Source: Nitrospira sp. (GTDB lineage Bacteria > Nitrospirota > Nitrospiria > Nitrospirales > Nitrospiraceae). From it: 64,000 nucleotides of DNA. Below, piece after piece: positions 37,322 to 45,772 of the stretch. The translations under genes and the position numbers were made by a program. Every line of letters starts with the position of its first letter. Within the stretch, counting starts at the first letter, position 1. Location: NCBI GenBank assembly GCA_015709715.1, contig CP054184.1, positions 1,101,001-1,165,000 on the forward strand, written 5' to 3'. The notes under the pieces were generated by a model. That model worked only from the letters and a program-made list of their open reading frames with translations, ran no database searches and was not told the DNA's origin.

Positions 37322-37990
37322 TCACTGCGCGCCCAGGCCCAGGGCGACCGTGGTCGGGATCAGTCGGTCCTGCCGAGGTAGCAAGAGGCTCCGAACGGTC
37401 CACACAGGACAGGACGCGCGACGCAAGACCGCCTCCGCGACGCTGCCCGTCATCAGGTGAGGCAGGCCTCGTCTGCCGTGCGTCCCCATCACAATCACAT
37501 CACAGGGACCTGCTTGCGCATCCGCGAGGATCGAATCGGCGAGGAGCCCTCCGCTGACTGTGGTCCGCACCGCCAGCCCTTGCTGAGCGAGCGCGTTATG
37601 CACATCGGCCAGCCGGGACTCCGCATCCGCCCGTGCCCGCTCGTACTCCGGCGCTGCACCGAGTCCCAATTCCAAATCAAAGAAGACCGCTGCGTTGATC
37701 TGCTGGCTGGGGATGCCAAACCTCTGGCGCAACGTCGCCACCGCGCCAGCCGAGGCGAGGCGCCGGACCAACCGCTCCATTGGCTCTTCCGCCTCTTTCC
37801 GGCGCTGCTCGAAGAATCGACCGGCCGCGGCTTCCTCCGAATCCATGTCCGGCGGGATCTCCACGGCGTGCAGGATGTCAAGCGGCGCGGAGCAGGCTTC
37901 GGCAAGGAAGGCGGCGTACTCCAGCGCCCGGTCCGCGCAGACGGAAAAGTCCGTCGCGGCAAGGATGTGGGTGATTGGCTTCGGCTTCAT
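37322..37990 (-). CDS. Universal stress protein (UspA family) with a central insertion
   Basis: 222 residues. The Usp start (HILAATDFSVCADRALEYAAFLAEA) and ATP-binding end (DVIVMGTHGRRGLPHLMTGSVAEAVLRRASCPVWTV, the G-x2-G-x9-GS pattern) are intact. Between them are about 60 more residues than a normal 140-160-residue UspA, including GIPSQQINAAVFFDLELGLG. A C-terminal extension (LLLPRQDRLIPTTVALGLGAQ) is also unusual. Cytoplasmic; stress resistance by inference from family. Confidence 0.88.
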   Translation of the reverse strand: MKPKPITHILAATDFSVCADRALEYAAFLAEACSAPLDILHAVEIPPDMDSEEAAAGRFFEQRRKEAEEPMERLVRRLASAGAVATLRQRFGIPSQQINAAVFFDLELGLGAAPEYERARADAESRLADVHNALAQQGLAVRTTVSGGLLADSILADAQAGPCDVIVMGTHGRRGLPHLMTGSVAEAVLRRASCPVWTVRSLLLPRQDRLIPTTVALGLGAQ

Positions 37991-38318
37991 CGGTTCTCCT
38001 GTGGCGCCGGCTTGCCCGGCATGCGTTCGATGTTGCCCACTCCCTCCGGCCGGCCGCCGGCCTCGGTGGTCGTAGGCGGTACCGTCAGCCGGTCTACCTC
38101 GACCTTGACTGCATCAGCAATGAAGATACCGTGAGAGCCTACAAGTCAACCCCCAATGTTGCAGCGCCTTGCGTGAAGATTAAGGCCCCGAGCAGCTTAG
38201 TGAGAGGGGAATTGGGACACAGAGGGGGCCTTAGCGGTGTCCGTTCTCTCCTCTGCTCTGCTCGCCTCGCTCCTCGAACAGGTGATGGCCTTGATCTTCG
38301 GCCTGCCGGCGGTTTACT
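37991..38318. other. Intergenic stretch without a recognisable gene
   Basis: No frame here has a plausible start, ribosome-binding site or family resemblance. It separates the stress-protein gene from the fossil integrase and may contain further decayed integrase sequence. Confidence 0.4.
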
Positions 38319-38640
38319 CGGAATCGCTGGCTGCGAGACGACGAGGAACGATGGCTGCTGGCGACCTGTCCGACTTGGCTCCGCGACTTCGTTGGGTGAA
38401 ACCCTGCCCCCCAGTGGCCGCACGTCGATCTGAATCAGGCATGATCTGCGGCACACGTTCGCAACGCGGCCGTGCCAGGAGGGCGTTGCTCCCTACACGG
38501 TCCAACGCTGCATGCACCATTGCACGGAGTCGCTGCGGTGGGGCATCGCGGCGCTCAATCGGCACGGGACCTGGCGGCTGTCACGGTTTTGTCACGGTGA
38601 GCCACATTCGGCGCTTGAGAGATCTGAAGCTGTCGTGTAA
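38319..38640 (+). pseudogene. Decayed tyrosine integrase
   Basis: Frame 1 reads NRWLRDDEERWLLATCPTWL, then RDFV and a stop. This parallels DRWLTCEEERRLLAASAPWL in the intact integrase of element 2. After a gap that loses the catalytic core, another frame reads HDLRHTFATRPCQEGVAPY, TVQR, then HHCTESLRWGIAALN to a TAA at 38638, matching the HxxR and Y-box-to-tail region (YAHHYPESLRDGVAIFD). It ends 22 bp before the left half-tRNA, exactly where an integrase of an earlier insertion would lie. Confidence 0.7.
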
Positions 38641-38661
38641 GGTACCGAAAAACCTTTCAAT

Positions 38662-38703
38662 GCCCCCGTAGCTCAGTTGGATAGAGCAGCGGTTTCCTAA
38701 ACC
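38662..38703 (+). repeat. Left attachment site: 5' half of tRNA-Arg(CCT)
   Basis: Forty-two bases identical to the first 42 bases of the complete tRNA at 45773, ending in the core gtttcctaaacc and then diverging. This is the chromosomal 5' half left by integration of element 1; it can no longer form a tRNA. Confidence 0.9.
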
Positions 38704-38832
38704 TTCCTACTTATTCTTACAACTTCTTGTCAAATCAACAGAACCCCGCTTCAGTAGCGGAGTTGCGTCGCTTTGACGAGCTAGTGGAGCTTGGGCCTAT
38801 TAGGGGCTAATTAGACTGTTTTTGTCGTAGAA

Positions 38833-38851
38833 CTAACACGCCCCTAACATT
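38833..38851. repeat. Putative integrase arm sites, left end of element 1
   Basis: Direct repeat CTAACAC/CTAACAT spaced 11 bp, about 130 bp inside the left end. It resembles the TTAACACC pair at the right end (45702-45720), with the same period. Confidence 0.4.
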
Positions 38852-38987
38852 TAGGCTATTTCTCTGGCAGGGCTTGATGAGGAACTCTCAGAAGTCGTGC
38901 GAGAGGTATCGAAAAAAGGGCGGCGCTTATAGCTGAGGCGCACCCAACAGTCAACAAAATGTGTTGACAAGAAAAGCGCACTCCCAT

Positions 38988-39030
38988 AAAAAGAGGAGAC
39001 CCCCTGAAGCTGTAACTTCAGAGGGCCTCC
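38988..39030 (-). terminator. Intrinsic terminator for the 45-aa gene
   Basis: On the minus strand a long stem (pairing GAGGCCCTCTGAAG with CTTCAGGGGGTCTC) is followed by CTCTTTTT. It lies 14 bp after the stop of the small gene. A separate perfect 7-bp hairpin (GTCAACA/TGTTGAC, 38950-38968) lies beyond it. Confidence 0.75.
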
Positions 39031-39043
39031 CGGTCCTAGGCTC

Positions 39044-39181
39044 TACTTTCTCTTGCGTCGGTTCTTCAGGCGAAATGCCTTCAGACCGTAATGAGAAGCG
39101 TAGATCCGCCTACCGTTCCTGGTTGTGATATACGCGACGTACACGTATTCACCAGGCTCCTCAGGCTTCTGCTTTTCCATA
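39044..39181 (-). CDS. Small basic protein of element 1 (45 aa)
   Basis: MEKQKPEEPGEYVYVAYITT, then RNGRRIYASHYGLKAFRLKNRRKRK. The ribosome-binding site GGAAAGGAGG and the good terminator downstream support a real transcript. The beta-like middle and very basic C-terminus suggest nucleic-acid binding; no family is recognised. Confidence 0.65.
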
Positions 39182-39342
39182 GGCCAGTCCTCCTTTCCGG
39201 GGAGCAATCAAACACCCCCCTCGCATGGGGTGAATTGATTCTCTGGTGGAGGCTTGCCTACCGGAAACGCCGCCTAGGACATTATTCCACTAATGTTTTC
39301 GCCTCATAAAGTCAACTGGAAAACAGTGAGGTCTACATGATC

Positions 39343-39540
39343 CTAGTGCAGACCCTTAAGGAGTTGACTGAGCCCTATCAAGATATGAACCACCTTCTTG
39401 AGAGCAGAAAGGATGGCATTAGTAGTACTTAACGCCTTCTCAGTTCTGCTGATTGGGACTGACTTCCTTCCCGCTCCGGCTTCCTTGTTTAGAATACATT
39501 GTGCTCCCCCTCTTATGGCCTGGGTAATCTTGATGAACAT
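39343..39540 (-). CDS. Possible small protein of element 1 (65 aa)
   Basis: Starts MFIKITQAIRGGAQCILNKE with AAAGGGGTGCTCCC upstream, and ends in a mildly hydrophobic helix (ALKKVVHILIGLSQLLKGLH). No family. A similar leader (ctaaaggggg) precedes the gene at 40531, which slightly supports both. Confidence 0.45.
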   Translation of the reverse strand: MFIKITQAIRGGAQCILNKEAGAGRKSVPISRTEKALSTTNAILSALKKVVHILIGLSQLLKGLH

Positions 39541-40309
39541 GGGAGCACCCCTTTAGTTAGTGTGAGCGTTCGCTCTTCTCAGAGCAGTGAATCATCTCCA
39601 CCAGGCCGACGAGGTATAAGTAGCACAACGCGGCTATATGTGTACCAACTTGGGGCGAAGCGGTCAAGGTAAGTGGTCGGGGCCTGAGAATGGGGTAGCT
39701 GCTCTAGGTGAGAATGTGCAGTCAGCGCATGAGGATCAAAGCACAAGCATACTTACTAACGAACAGGTTGAGACCCTTGAACAGATCTCCAGTGGGAACG
39801 CCTTACGGTCTTTGATGATCTCACACGTTCCGCCAGTTACCAACCAGCGCTCGTCTTGGATATCCTTCCATGACTTGTCCATCTCGCTCTGCGTAGGGGT
39901 AAGGACAAAGGGGGTGCTTGCTAGGCGGCTTTGGGATTGAGGGGCGGCCTCTCTGAACAACTTGTGATCGATCATGCACAGGAGAAGCACCGTAGGTTTC
40001 ATAGTTTTGAGGGAATACCACAGCCCAGAAATGCTAGTAACGTAGGGCGCAATAAAAAGCGGGAATAATCAGAAGAAAAAATATCTGAGGGTATTGCTAT
40101 GGGAGCATCTCACCGTTTCCCCCCATGGCCTCCCCTGCTGGGAAACTTAAGAAGGTAGGGGGTAGGGCGAGCGCAACAGAAACCTCCTAACATTCTCTCT
40201 CCCTCCTAGCGTGCTCTACCTCCTCCTCTGATTGAAACACCAAGGCCCCCACCACGCACAGAAAGGCGGTTGGTAAGGGCCTTGTGCCTCTGTCGATTTC
40301 CTAGGGGCC
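39541..40309. other. Part of element 1 without a confident gene
   Basis: Short overlapping frames exist on both strands (for example 39638-39940 plus and 39736-40002 minus), but none has a convincing ribosome-binding site or recognisable motif. The region may hold decayed or non-coding sequence. Confidence 0.4.
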
Positions 40310-40531
40310 TTAGGCAGGCCAGTACGACCCCACACTTCCCAGCTGGAACCGCAAGAAAGAAGTCTCAAGAAGAAGGAAACGCCCTTCTGACGCTCCCCAT
40401 TGAAAGAGCCGACCGCCTACGTAGAGCGCCCCACGCTCTTGCTGATACCACACAAACGGCTTCCCCTTCAGCTTCCCTTCCTGCCATGTTTGAAAGTGGA
40501 AGAGGAACGGGACATTGAGGCGAATTGACAT
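40310..40531 (-). CDS. Small Trp/Phe-rich protein of element 1 (73 aa)
   Basis: MSIRLNVPFLFHFQTWQEGK, then a beta-like segment (KPFVWYQQERGALYVGGRLFQWG) and a Leu/Phe-rich end. The ATG at 40531 has AAAGGGGGTCTGT upstream; an earlier in-frame ATG (40582) lacks this. Function unknown. Confidence 0.5.
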   Translation of the reverse strand: MSIRLNVPFLFHFQTWQEGKLKGKPFVWYQQERGALYVGGRLFQWGASEGRFLLLETSFLRFQLGSVGSYWPA

Positions 40532-40788
40532 ACAGACCCCCTTTAGTTGATTGGTGAATTCCCAATGAACGTGCCACATCAATCATACAGTACCAACAAC
40601 TCTATGTCTACGTGTTATCAACTAGTGCATGTGATCCACTCTTAGCGCTTTCGTTGACTCTTGGCTGTATCCGTCCTCTCTGCCAAAACCGCCTAGGCTA
40701 TCCGAGTAAGCCTCATTCTCCCTCTTGTTCTGTTCATCAAACGGTGATATGATGTATGTACACCGACTGAACAACAGGAGGATTGAAC

Positions 40789-41496
40789 ATGCACACCGAT
40801 CACCCCACCACTTCACCAGCTAGGAAACCGGCCTTGGCCTATCTGCGAGTCTCGACAGCAGACCAGGGCAGAAGCGGGAACGGCCTGGAGGCTCAGGAAG
40901 AAGCCATTCGGCGCTTTGTTGAACTGGAAGGTTTTGAGATTGTGCGATGGGTGCGGGAGGTCGAAACGGGGAAGGGTGCCGATGCCCTCAGCCGTCGCCC
41001 ACAATTGGCTGGTGCGCTGAAGGAGGCCAAGAAGCGCAAGGCCCCTGTCCTGGTGTCAAAGCTGGATAGGCTTTCAAGGGATGTGGCCTTTATTTCCGGC
41101 CTAATGTCTGAAGGCGTTCCATTCATTGTTACTGAACTAGGCGCGGATGTTGACCCGTTTGTACTGCATCTCTTTGCAGCGTTGAGCGAGAAGGAAAGGA
41201 AACTCATTTCCAGCAGGACCAGGGAAGCTCTTCAGGCACTCAAGCGGAGGGGCGTGAAACTTGGAAACCCTAGCCACAAAGGGCTTGTTGCAGCCTCACG
41301 AAAGGCCGCTGAAACACGGCAGGCTATGTCAGACCACTTTGCCGCTTCAGTCATTCCCATCATTCGCGGGTATCAACAAGCAGGGCTGACACTTCGCAAG
41401 ATTGCTGAGGAACTCAACAAGAGGAACGAACGGACCATGAGGGATGGTGAATGGCATGCTTCGACAGTGGCGAATGCCCTTAAGAGGGCCTCTTAA
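40789..41496 (+). CDS. Serine recombinase (resolvase/invertase family)
   Basis: 235 residues. The N-terminal catalytic domain has the Ser nucleophile S22 in ALAYLRVSTADQ, then VLVSKLDRLSRDVAFISGLM and ALSEKERKLISSRTREALQ. The C-terminal part is an HTH region (AGLTLRKIAEELNKRNE...WHASTVANALKR). It has no long zinc-ribbon/Recombinase domain, so it is a small resolvase-like enzyme. The ATG at 40789 has CAGGAGG upstream. It could resolve dimers or invert DNA within the element; a second recombinase, the tyrosine integrase, serves integration. Confidence 0.9.
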   Translation: MHTDHPTTSPARKPALAYLRVSTADQGRSGNGLEAQEEAIRRFVELEGFEIVRWVREVETGKGADALSRRPQLAGALKEAKKRKAPVLVSKLDRLSRDVAFISGLMSEGVPFIVTELGADVDPFVLHLFAALSEKERKLISSRTREALQALKRRGVKLGNPSHKGLVAASRKAAETRQAMSDHFAASVIPIIRGYQQAGLTLRKIAEELNKRNERTMRDGEWHASTVANALKRAS

Positions 41497-41526
41497 GTTC
41501 GCGTTAAGGGCTGCTTCTAACAGGAA

Positions 41527-41709
41527 CCATCTATTGATATGGTCCACCTTAGTACAAATGGGTCTGACCTAAGCTGACCCCGAATGATTTCAAGCGCTTA
41601 GTAATACCAGTGACCTCAGTACCGCTGCCGTCAGCCACGATTCCCCACCAACAGCGACTTGATACCATGCATCTATTGAAGGAATTGATATCCCCCACCT
41701 ATTGATAGA
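41527..41709. repeat. CTATTGAT repeats upstream of the RHH-like gene
   Basis: CTATTGAT or CTATTGAA occurs at 41531, 41673 and 41699, with AATTGATATC and GATAGATCAATTC around them. One copy lies in CCAT-CTATTGAT-ATGG. They could be operators for the downstream DNA-binding protein or recombination sites for the upstream serine recombinase. Confidence 0.3.
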
Positions 41710-41769
41710 TCAATTCTTTGCAATCGCGTTCACGCCCTCTGTTGACCACAAAAACCAGGAGACCCGCCT

Positions 41770-42066
41770 ATGAATACCGCTGATATGTGCCCGCTTGCGC
41801 GGCGACTTCCTCGCCAAACCGCCTTGAAGTCTCATAACATCCGCTTAGACCGCACAGCTGAATGTCTTCTTACGGAGATCAAAGACCGCCTGAGGGGAAA
41901 AAAGGAGCACGATATTCCGTCTTCCTCAGTAATCTTTCGACATGCGTTGACTCGGTACGGGCGGTATTGCCTCAACCTCACCGAATCGGCACTAACCCAG
42001 GAGCGAAAGGAGGTAACCAGAGGAACCTACTTACCCCACAAAAGACAGCATCATGAAACGGCCTAG
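41770..42066 (+). CDS. Putative ribbon-helix-helix DNA-binding protein
   Basis: 98 residues. Positions 24-70 (IRLDRTAECLLTEIKDRLRG, IPSSSVIFRHALTRYGRYC) show the pattern of a ribbon-helix-helix domain: a short strand, two helices and an S-x-x-x-R-x-A-L helix-2 start. The ATG at 41770 has CCAGGAGACCCGCC upstream. Repeats at 41527-41709 just before it may be its own operators. Autoregulator or accessory factor of element 1, by inference. Confidence 0.55.
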   Translation: MNTADMCPLARRLPRQTALKSHNIRLDRTAECLLTEIKDRLRGKKEHDIPSSSVIFRHALTRYGRYCLNLTESALTQERKEVTRGTYLPHKRQHHETA

Positions 42067-42203
42067 GAAGCCCTAGGAGCGACGATCTCCCGTAGCCTTA
42101 CCCGTTTCACCCCCCTCAATTTTCACAAAATCACACCCCAGCAAAATCAATGCGTTAGCGTTTGAGAACATCGAATGCGACGCAAAGTCAGGAGCATCTC
42201 ACC

Positions 42204-42422
42204 ATGTCGGTGATCCGTATTTCCACAAGATGGGCGCAATGCCCTATGCAGACTCCTATCAAAGCAACGCCGAGAATGAATTGGAATGACAACATCGCCG
42301 AGTTTATCTCTACTACTCGCCTCGCAACCACACGACCAAAAGAGCCTAAGGTTTCAGATGTCGTAGTAGCTGGGCCATGTACGGAAGTCCCCTGGTGGTG
42401 GGGACATGGAAGGGGTGAATGA
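42204..42422 (+). CDS. Small unknown protein of element 1 (72 aa)
   Basis: MSVIRISTRWAQCPMQTPIK and onward, ending VPWWWGHGRGE. Support is limited to CAGGAGCATCTCACC before the ATG and an overlap of three bases with the next gene start. No family. Confidence 0.4.
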   Translation: MSVIRISTRWAQCPMQTPIKATPRMNWNDNIAEFISTTRLATTRPKEPKVSDVVVAGPCTEVPWWWGHGRGE

Positions 42423-42721
42423 TGAAGGGCCACATCTTGTTAAAAGACATTGCACACGCGATCAAAGCGCGACGATTCAAGACGCCAAAAGCAGTGGCCC
42501 AAAGACTAGGGACTACGGAGAGATTCGTACGCTGCAAGCTCAGGATGGTACTTGCCTACTTGCAGCTGATTGAGTGGAATCTGTGGTCTCAGTGCTTCCC
42601 TGGCCCCCCTTCTAGAAAGAGCGCTGCACAGTCAACGAAGCGTCAGGCAAACGGTGAACAGCATATTCAACACCTCAAGGAGACACATGACAAAGGTTAC
42701 AACCCCATTCAATCCCAATGA
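42419..42721 (+). CDS. Putative HTH protein of element 1
   Basis: 100 residues. The N-terminal part (GHILLKDIAHAIKARRFKTPKAVAQRLGTTERFVRCKLRMVLAYLQL) has the helix-turn-helix look of KorB/ParB-like or sigma-type HTH proteins. The C-terminal 40 residues are polar and probably disordered. AAGGGGTGA precedes the start, which overlaps the stop of the upstream gene. The 3' end overlaps the next gene. Confidence 0.5.
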   Translation: MMKGHILLKDIAHAIKARRFKTPKAVAQRLGTTERFVRCKLRMVLAYLQLIEWNLWSQCFPGPPSRKSAAQSTKRQANGEQHIQHLKETHDKGYNPIQSQ

Positions 42722-43139
42722 CGACAATAAGTACATAAGCGATAAGGACAGCTTTGATTCCCAAGAAGATATGCTTTTACATATGAGCGATCCGCGCTAC
42801 CAACACGAACAAGGGTATCGGGATGCAGTGGCGAAAATGATAGCGAATAGCGATGCAGGCCTTCTGGGTCTTACTCCACCACGCATCGGAGACGAAGGCT
42901 CAGATGATGTGGAGATAGTAAATGACTGGGTCAAGCAGACCTTTGGAAACCCTCTCTATAAAACCTCAGCAATCTATCGCCGTCAGGTCGCTGAAGCTGT
43001 CGCAAGTCAGGACTACGACCATTTGATAGAGGGCCGGATTAACCATAGAGGTGGCTGTACGCGTGTGAGTATTCCGTCTACGGACGAAACGGGACCAAAC
43101 GCACCTCAACGAACACCCCAAAGCAATCCCCAAGAGTAA
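42687..43139 (+). CDS. Unknown acidic protein of element 1 (150 aa)
   Basis: MTKVTTPFNPNDDNKYISDK, then a mostly helical, acidic region (DPRYQHEQGYRDAVAKMIANSD, VEIVNDWVKQTFGNPLYKTSAIYRRQVAEAVASQDY). The ATG at 42687 has AAGGAGACAC immediately upstream. It overlaps the preceding gene by 35 bp and is followed by a strong terminator, so it closes the unit that begins at 42204. No known family. Confidence 0.6.
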   Translation: MTKVTTPFNPNDDNKYISDKDSFDSQEDMLLHMSDPRYQHEQGYRDAVAKMIANSDAGLLGLTPPRIGDEGSDDVEIVNDWVKQTFGNPLYKTSAIYRRQVAEAVASQDYDHLIEGRINHRGGCTRVSIPSTDETGPNAPQRTPQSNPQE

Positions 43140-43255
43140 ACAACGCATCCGGCCAGGCCCCCTCTCCCGCCTCTTTCTCTAGCCCAATCAATCAGTAGCT
43201 GCGGCGAACATTGCGCGGATAACTATGCGGCAGAGGTGGGGGGTGTGACTTGGAG

Positions 43256-43331
43256 GGCTCTTGTCTCGGGGTTCTGTGGTGGTGGGATGATCCCCATTAC
43301 TTAAGGAACCCCAGACAAGGGCCTTTTTATT
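43256..43331 (+). terminator. Long-stem intrinsic terminator
   Basis: The arm 43256-43274 (GGCTCTTGTCTCGGGGTTC) pairs with 43306-43323 with a single bulge around a 31-base loop, and TTTTTATTTAT follows. It ends the 42204-43139 gene group and insulates the ParB-like gene. Confidence 0.75.
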
Positions 43332-43412
43332 TATAGAGATGAAACAACTTCAGCAGGGTCTCTCTATACCGCCTACAGCCGTCATGAGCTACGAGCAAGG
43401 ACGAAATTAAGA

Positions 43413-44234
43413 ATGAACACTACTCGGTGGTACGCAGCTTTCCAAGAGTTTCAGGGTAAGAAGATTGCTCCCCTATCCCCTGAAGAAGCAGCCTTACGAA
43501 GGTTGCCCATACACGATGTGCGCACAGTGGAAGCCCTCTTTCAACCTCGACAGCTAGAGGAGGGAACAGCGCAAAGCGGGCAGCATCTAGAAGAGCTGAA
43601 ACGGGCCTTACAGGCCAGAAGCCGCCTTGACCCCATCACGGTGTTTAAGATCGGTGGGGAGTGGGTGTGCATTGATGGGCACCATAGGCTAGAGGCCTAT
43701 AGACAAGCTGGCCGAAAGCGACTCACGCACATACCTGTCAAAATCTTCATTGGGTCTCTAGAGGAGGCCCTGTGCTTTTCCATTGCGGCCAATGCCCCCG
43801 ACAAGCTCAACCTCTCACGTGCCGACAAGTACGAAGCCGCTTGGCGTTTGGTACTGCTAGGTCGTTTTTCTGCATCACAAATCAGCCGGACTTCTACAGT
43901 CTCAGAGCGCACAGTACACAACATGCGGAACAATCTACAGCGGTTGAGACATGAATACCCAGCCCTGAAGGGGGAAGAATGGACGTGGCAGAACGTGAAA
44001 GAGGTGTTCAGAGGTGTGGGTAGTGAGTATGGCGAACATTGGGAGGAAACGAAGGCTAAAGAAATCGCCAATGAATTAGCAAGGCGTTTCCATGGGGTGC
44101 CAGCAAAGAGGCCCAGAGTATTTGCAAAGGCTCTGTATCAGTATGACCCTCTGACCGCTCAGGCAATCTGCCAAGAGTTAACGGTTTTGTGCCGCAACCA
44201 CCAAAATACTGCAGAGGAGAACCCTGATTTCTAA
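43413..44234 (+). CDS. ParB/Srx-like nuclease-domain protein
   Basis: 273 residues. The N-terminal domain (about 25-120) is ParB/sulfiredoxin-like: LPIHDVRTVEALFQPRQ, RSRLDPITVFKIGGEWVCIDGHHRLEAYRQAG (the G-x-H-R nucleotide-binding motif) and IPVKIFIGSLEEALCFSIAANA. A KorB-like HTH follows (LSRADKYEAAWRLVLLGRFSASQISRTSTVSERTVHNMR). Such proteins in mobile elements serve partition, regulation or DNA nicking. No ParA gene is nearby, so partition is doubtful. No adequate ribosome-binding site decides the start. Confidence 0.82.
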   Translation: MNTTRWYAAFQEFQGKKIAPLSPEEAALRRLPIHDVRTVEALFQPRQLEEGTAQSGQHLEELKRALQARSRLDPITVFKIGGEWVCIDGHHRLEAYRQAGRKRLTHIPVKIFIGSLEEALCFSIAANAPDKLNLSRADKYEAAWRLVLLGRFSASQISRTSTVSERTVHNMRNNLQRLRHEYPALKGEEWTWQNVKEVFRGVGSEYGEHWEETKAKEIANELARRFHGVPAKRPRVFAKALYQYDPLTAQAICQELTVLCRNHQNTAEENPDF

Positions 44235-44399
44235 GTACTGCAACCCATAGGGGGGTGCATTTGCACCTCCCGCCTCACCCCTGCCAAATCATTTAAAGCG
44301 TTGTTTTACCAACATTCTTGCATCATTTTTCGGCCCAATCGAGCGTAACAATTTTCACGCTGATTTCAGGCCCCTTTCGTCTCTCAAGGAGCATAGCTT

Positions 44400-44615
44400 A
44401 TGGTTCATGCACAAACACACGGAGAACGCCTCTTGACCGTTGCCGAAGCAGCGGCCTATCTTGGCCTCGCTAAACTCACCATCTACGATTGGGTTAGCCA
44501 GAGAAAGATTCGACACGTAAAAGTCGGCAGATTGACACGATTCAAACAACAAGACCTAGATAGCTGGGTAGCCGCCCACACCATCATGCCTATACCGCAC
44601 GCCTCAAACTCTTGA
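44400..44615 (+). CDS. Excisionase/AlpA-like HTH protein
   Basis: 71 residues of the HTH_17 type: LLTVAEAAAYLGLAKLTIYDWVSQRKIRHVKVGRLTRFKQQDLDSWV. This MerR-like winged helix is the usual recombination-directionality factor beside tyrosine integrases; it starts 233 bp before the integrase and ends 17 bp before it. CAAGGAGCATAGCTT precedes the ATG. Confidence 0.85.
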   Translation: MVHAQTHGERLLTVAEAAAYLGLAKLTIYDWVSQRKIRHVKVGRLTRFKQQDLDSWVAAHTIMPIPHASNS

Positions 44616-44632
44616 GTGGGGTACTTTGATCC

Positions 44633-45745
44633 ATGGGACTTACCAAACGCAAAGACAGCTACTATGTGGAGTTTCCCGTTTTGGATGATGGAAAGGTATT
44701 GAAATTGGCGCGCGGCATCAAAGGCGCAAAGCTGAAGCGATGGAAGGTTGGCTGTCTCAACAAGGGCGTTGCCCGCAACATGGAAGCAAAAATCAGAACC
44801 GATCTTCTGTTAGGAAAGATGGAAAGCCAGGAAGCTAAGCCCATTCTCTTCGGCGAGTGGGCCAAGACCTATCTAGCATTGGAAGAGGTTTCACGCTTAA
44901 GAAGTTACCAGGATCGAGTCGAAATTATGGAGCGACAACTTGTACCGTTCTTTGGGAAGCGGCTATTGACCCAGATCAAGCCAGAAGACGTGCGGGCATT
45001 CCGCGCCCAGCGTAAGCGCAGGGACGGAAAACCGGCTAGCCTTCAGACTGTGAACAATGACCATATTGTGTTGAAACACTGCCTCAATGTGGCAGCAAAA
45101 CGCGGCCTCTTGGTCAGTAATCCCGCCGCTCTCGTGCCTCTACCCAATCCGCACAATGAGCGAGATCGCGTACTGAACGATGAAGAGTGGCAAAACCTTT
45201 TTCAAGCTGCTAAGCCCCATCTTCGGCCCATCCTCCTCGTTGCCTATCACCTAGGACAACGGCTGGGGGAAATCGTTCAGCTGACGTGGGATCGTGTGGA
45301 TTTGAAAAGAGGGTTCATTACCTTGCGGGGAATGGACACGAAGACCAAGAAGCCGCGCCAGGTGCCGATGACTCCCGATGTGCGGACTACCCTACAGCAG
45401 CTAGCGCGGTTGAGAAGCCTTGCAACAAAGCATGTGTTCTTGTACAAGGGAAAGCCGATCAAGCGTATCAGTCGGGCTTTTAGAACTGCGATGGAAGGCG
45501 CAAAGGTGGAAAACTTCCGCTTCCATGATCTCCGACACTGCGCGGCAACCAATCTCAGACGCGCTGGGATAGACACAGCAACGGCTATGAATATCGTGGG
45601 GCACCAATCAGAGAAGATGTGGAAGCGGTATAATGCCATTCAAGAAGCCGACCTGGTGAAAGCTGCGCAAACCCTTCACAGTTACTTGCAGACTGCGGAG
45701 CTTAACACCTCTTTAACACCACGGACTGAAACGAAAACGGGTTAA
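44633..45745 (+). CDS. Tyrosine integrase of element 1
   Basis: 370 residues. An N-terminal arm-binding region and a core-binding SAM-like domain (about 70-165) precede the catalytic domain. Catalytic residues visible: R210 (HLGQRLGE), H298 and R301 (FHDLRHCAATNL), H324 (IVGHQS) and Y333 (WKRYNAI); all are intact. Its 3' end contains TTAACACC repeated with an 11-bp period, probable arm sites, and it stops 27 bp before the tRNA used as attachment site. Confidence 0.95.
   Translation: MGLTKRKDSYYVEFPVLDDGKVLKLARGIKGAKLKRWKVGCLNKGVARNMEAKIRTDLLLGKMESQEAKPILFGEWAKTYLALEEVSRLRSYQDRVEIMERQLVPFFGKRLLTQIKPEDVRAFRAQRKRRDGKPASLQTVNNDHIVLKHCLNVAAKRGLLVSNPAALVPLPNPHNERDRVLNDEEWQNLFQAAKPHLRPILLVAYHLGQRLGEIVQLTWDRVDLKRGFITLRGMDTKTKKPRQVPMTPDVRTTLQQLARLRSLATKHVFLYKGKPIKRISRAFRTAMEGAKVENFRFHDLRHCAATNLRRAGIDTATAMNIVGHQSEKMWKRYNAIQEADLVKAAQTLHSYLQTAELNTSLTPRTETKTG
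45702..45720. repeat. Putative integrase arm sites, right end of element 1
   Basis: TTAACACC at 45702-45709 and again at 45713-45720 (11-bp period), inside the integrase 3' end and about 85 bp from the core. Confidence 0.45.
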
Positions 45746-45772
45746 CCAACTAACCCATTGAAAAATAGGATC

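Noticed and set aside
39638-40002. Overlapping opposite-strand frames in element 1
   Set aside because: Neither has a ribosome-binding site or recognisable sequence, so neither could be preferred.
42062-42078. CTAGG-N4-CCTAG in element 1
   Set aside because: The spacing differs (4 instead of 6) and it is not placed like the chromosomal copies, so it was not counted with the 16-bp repeats.
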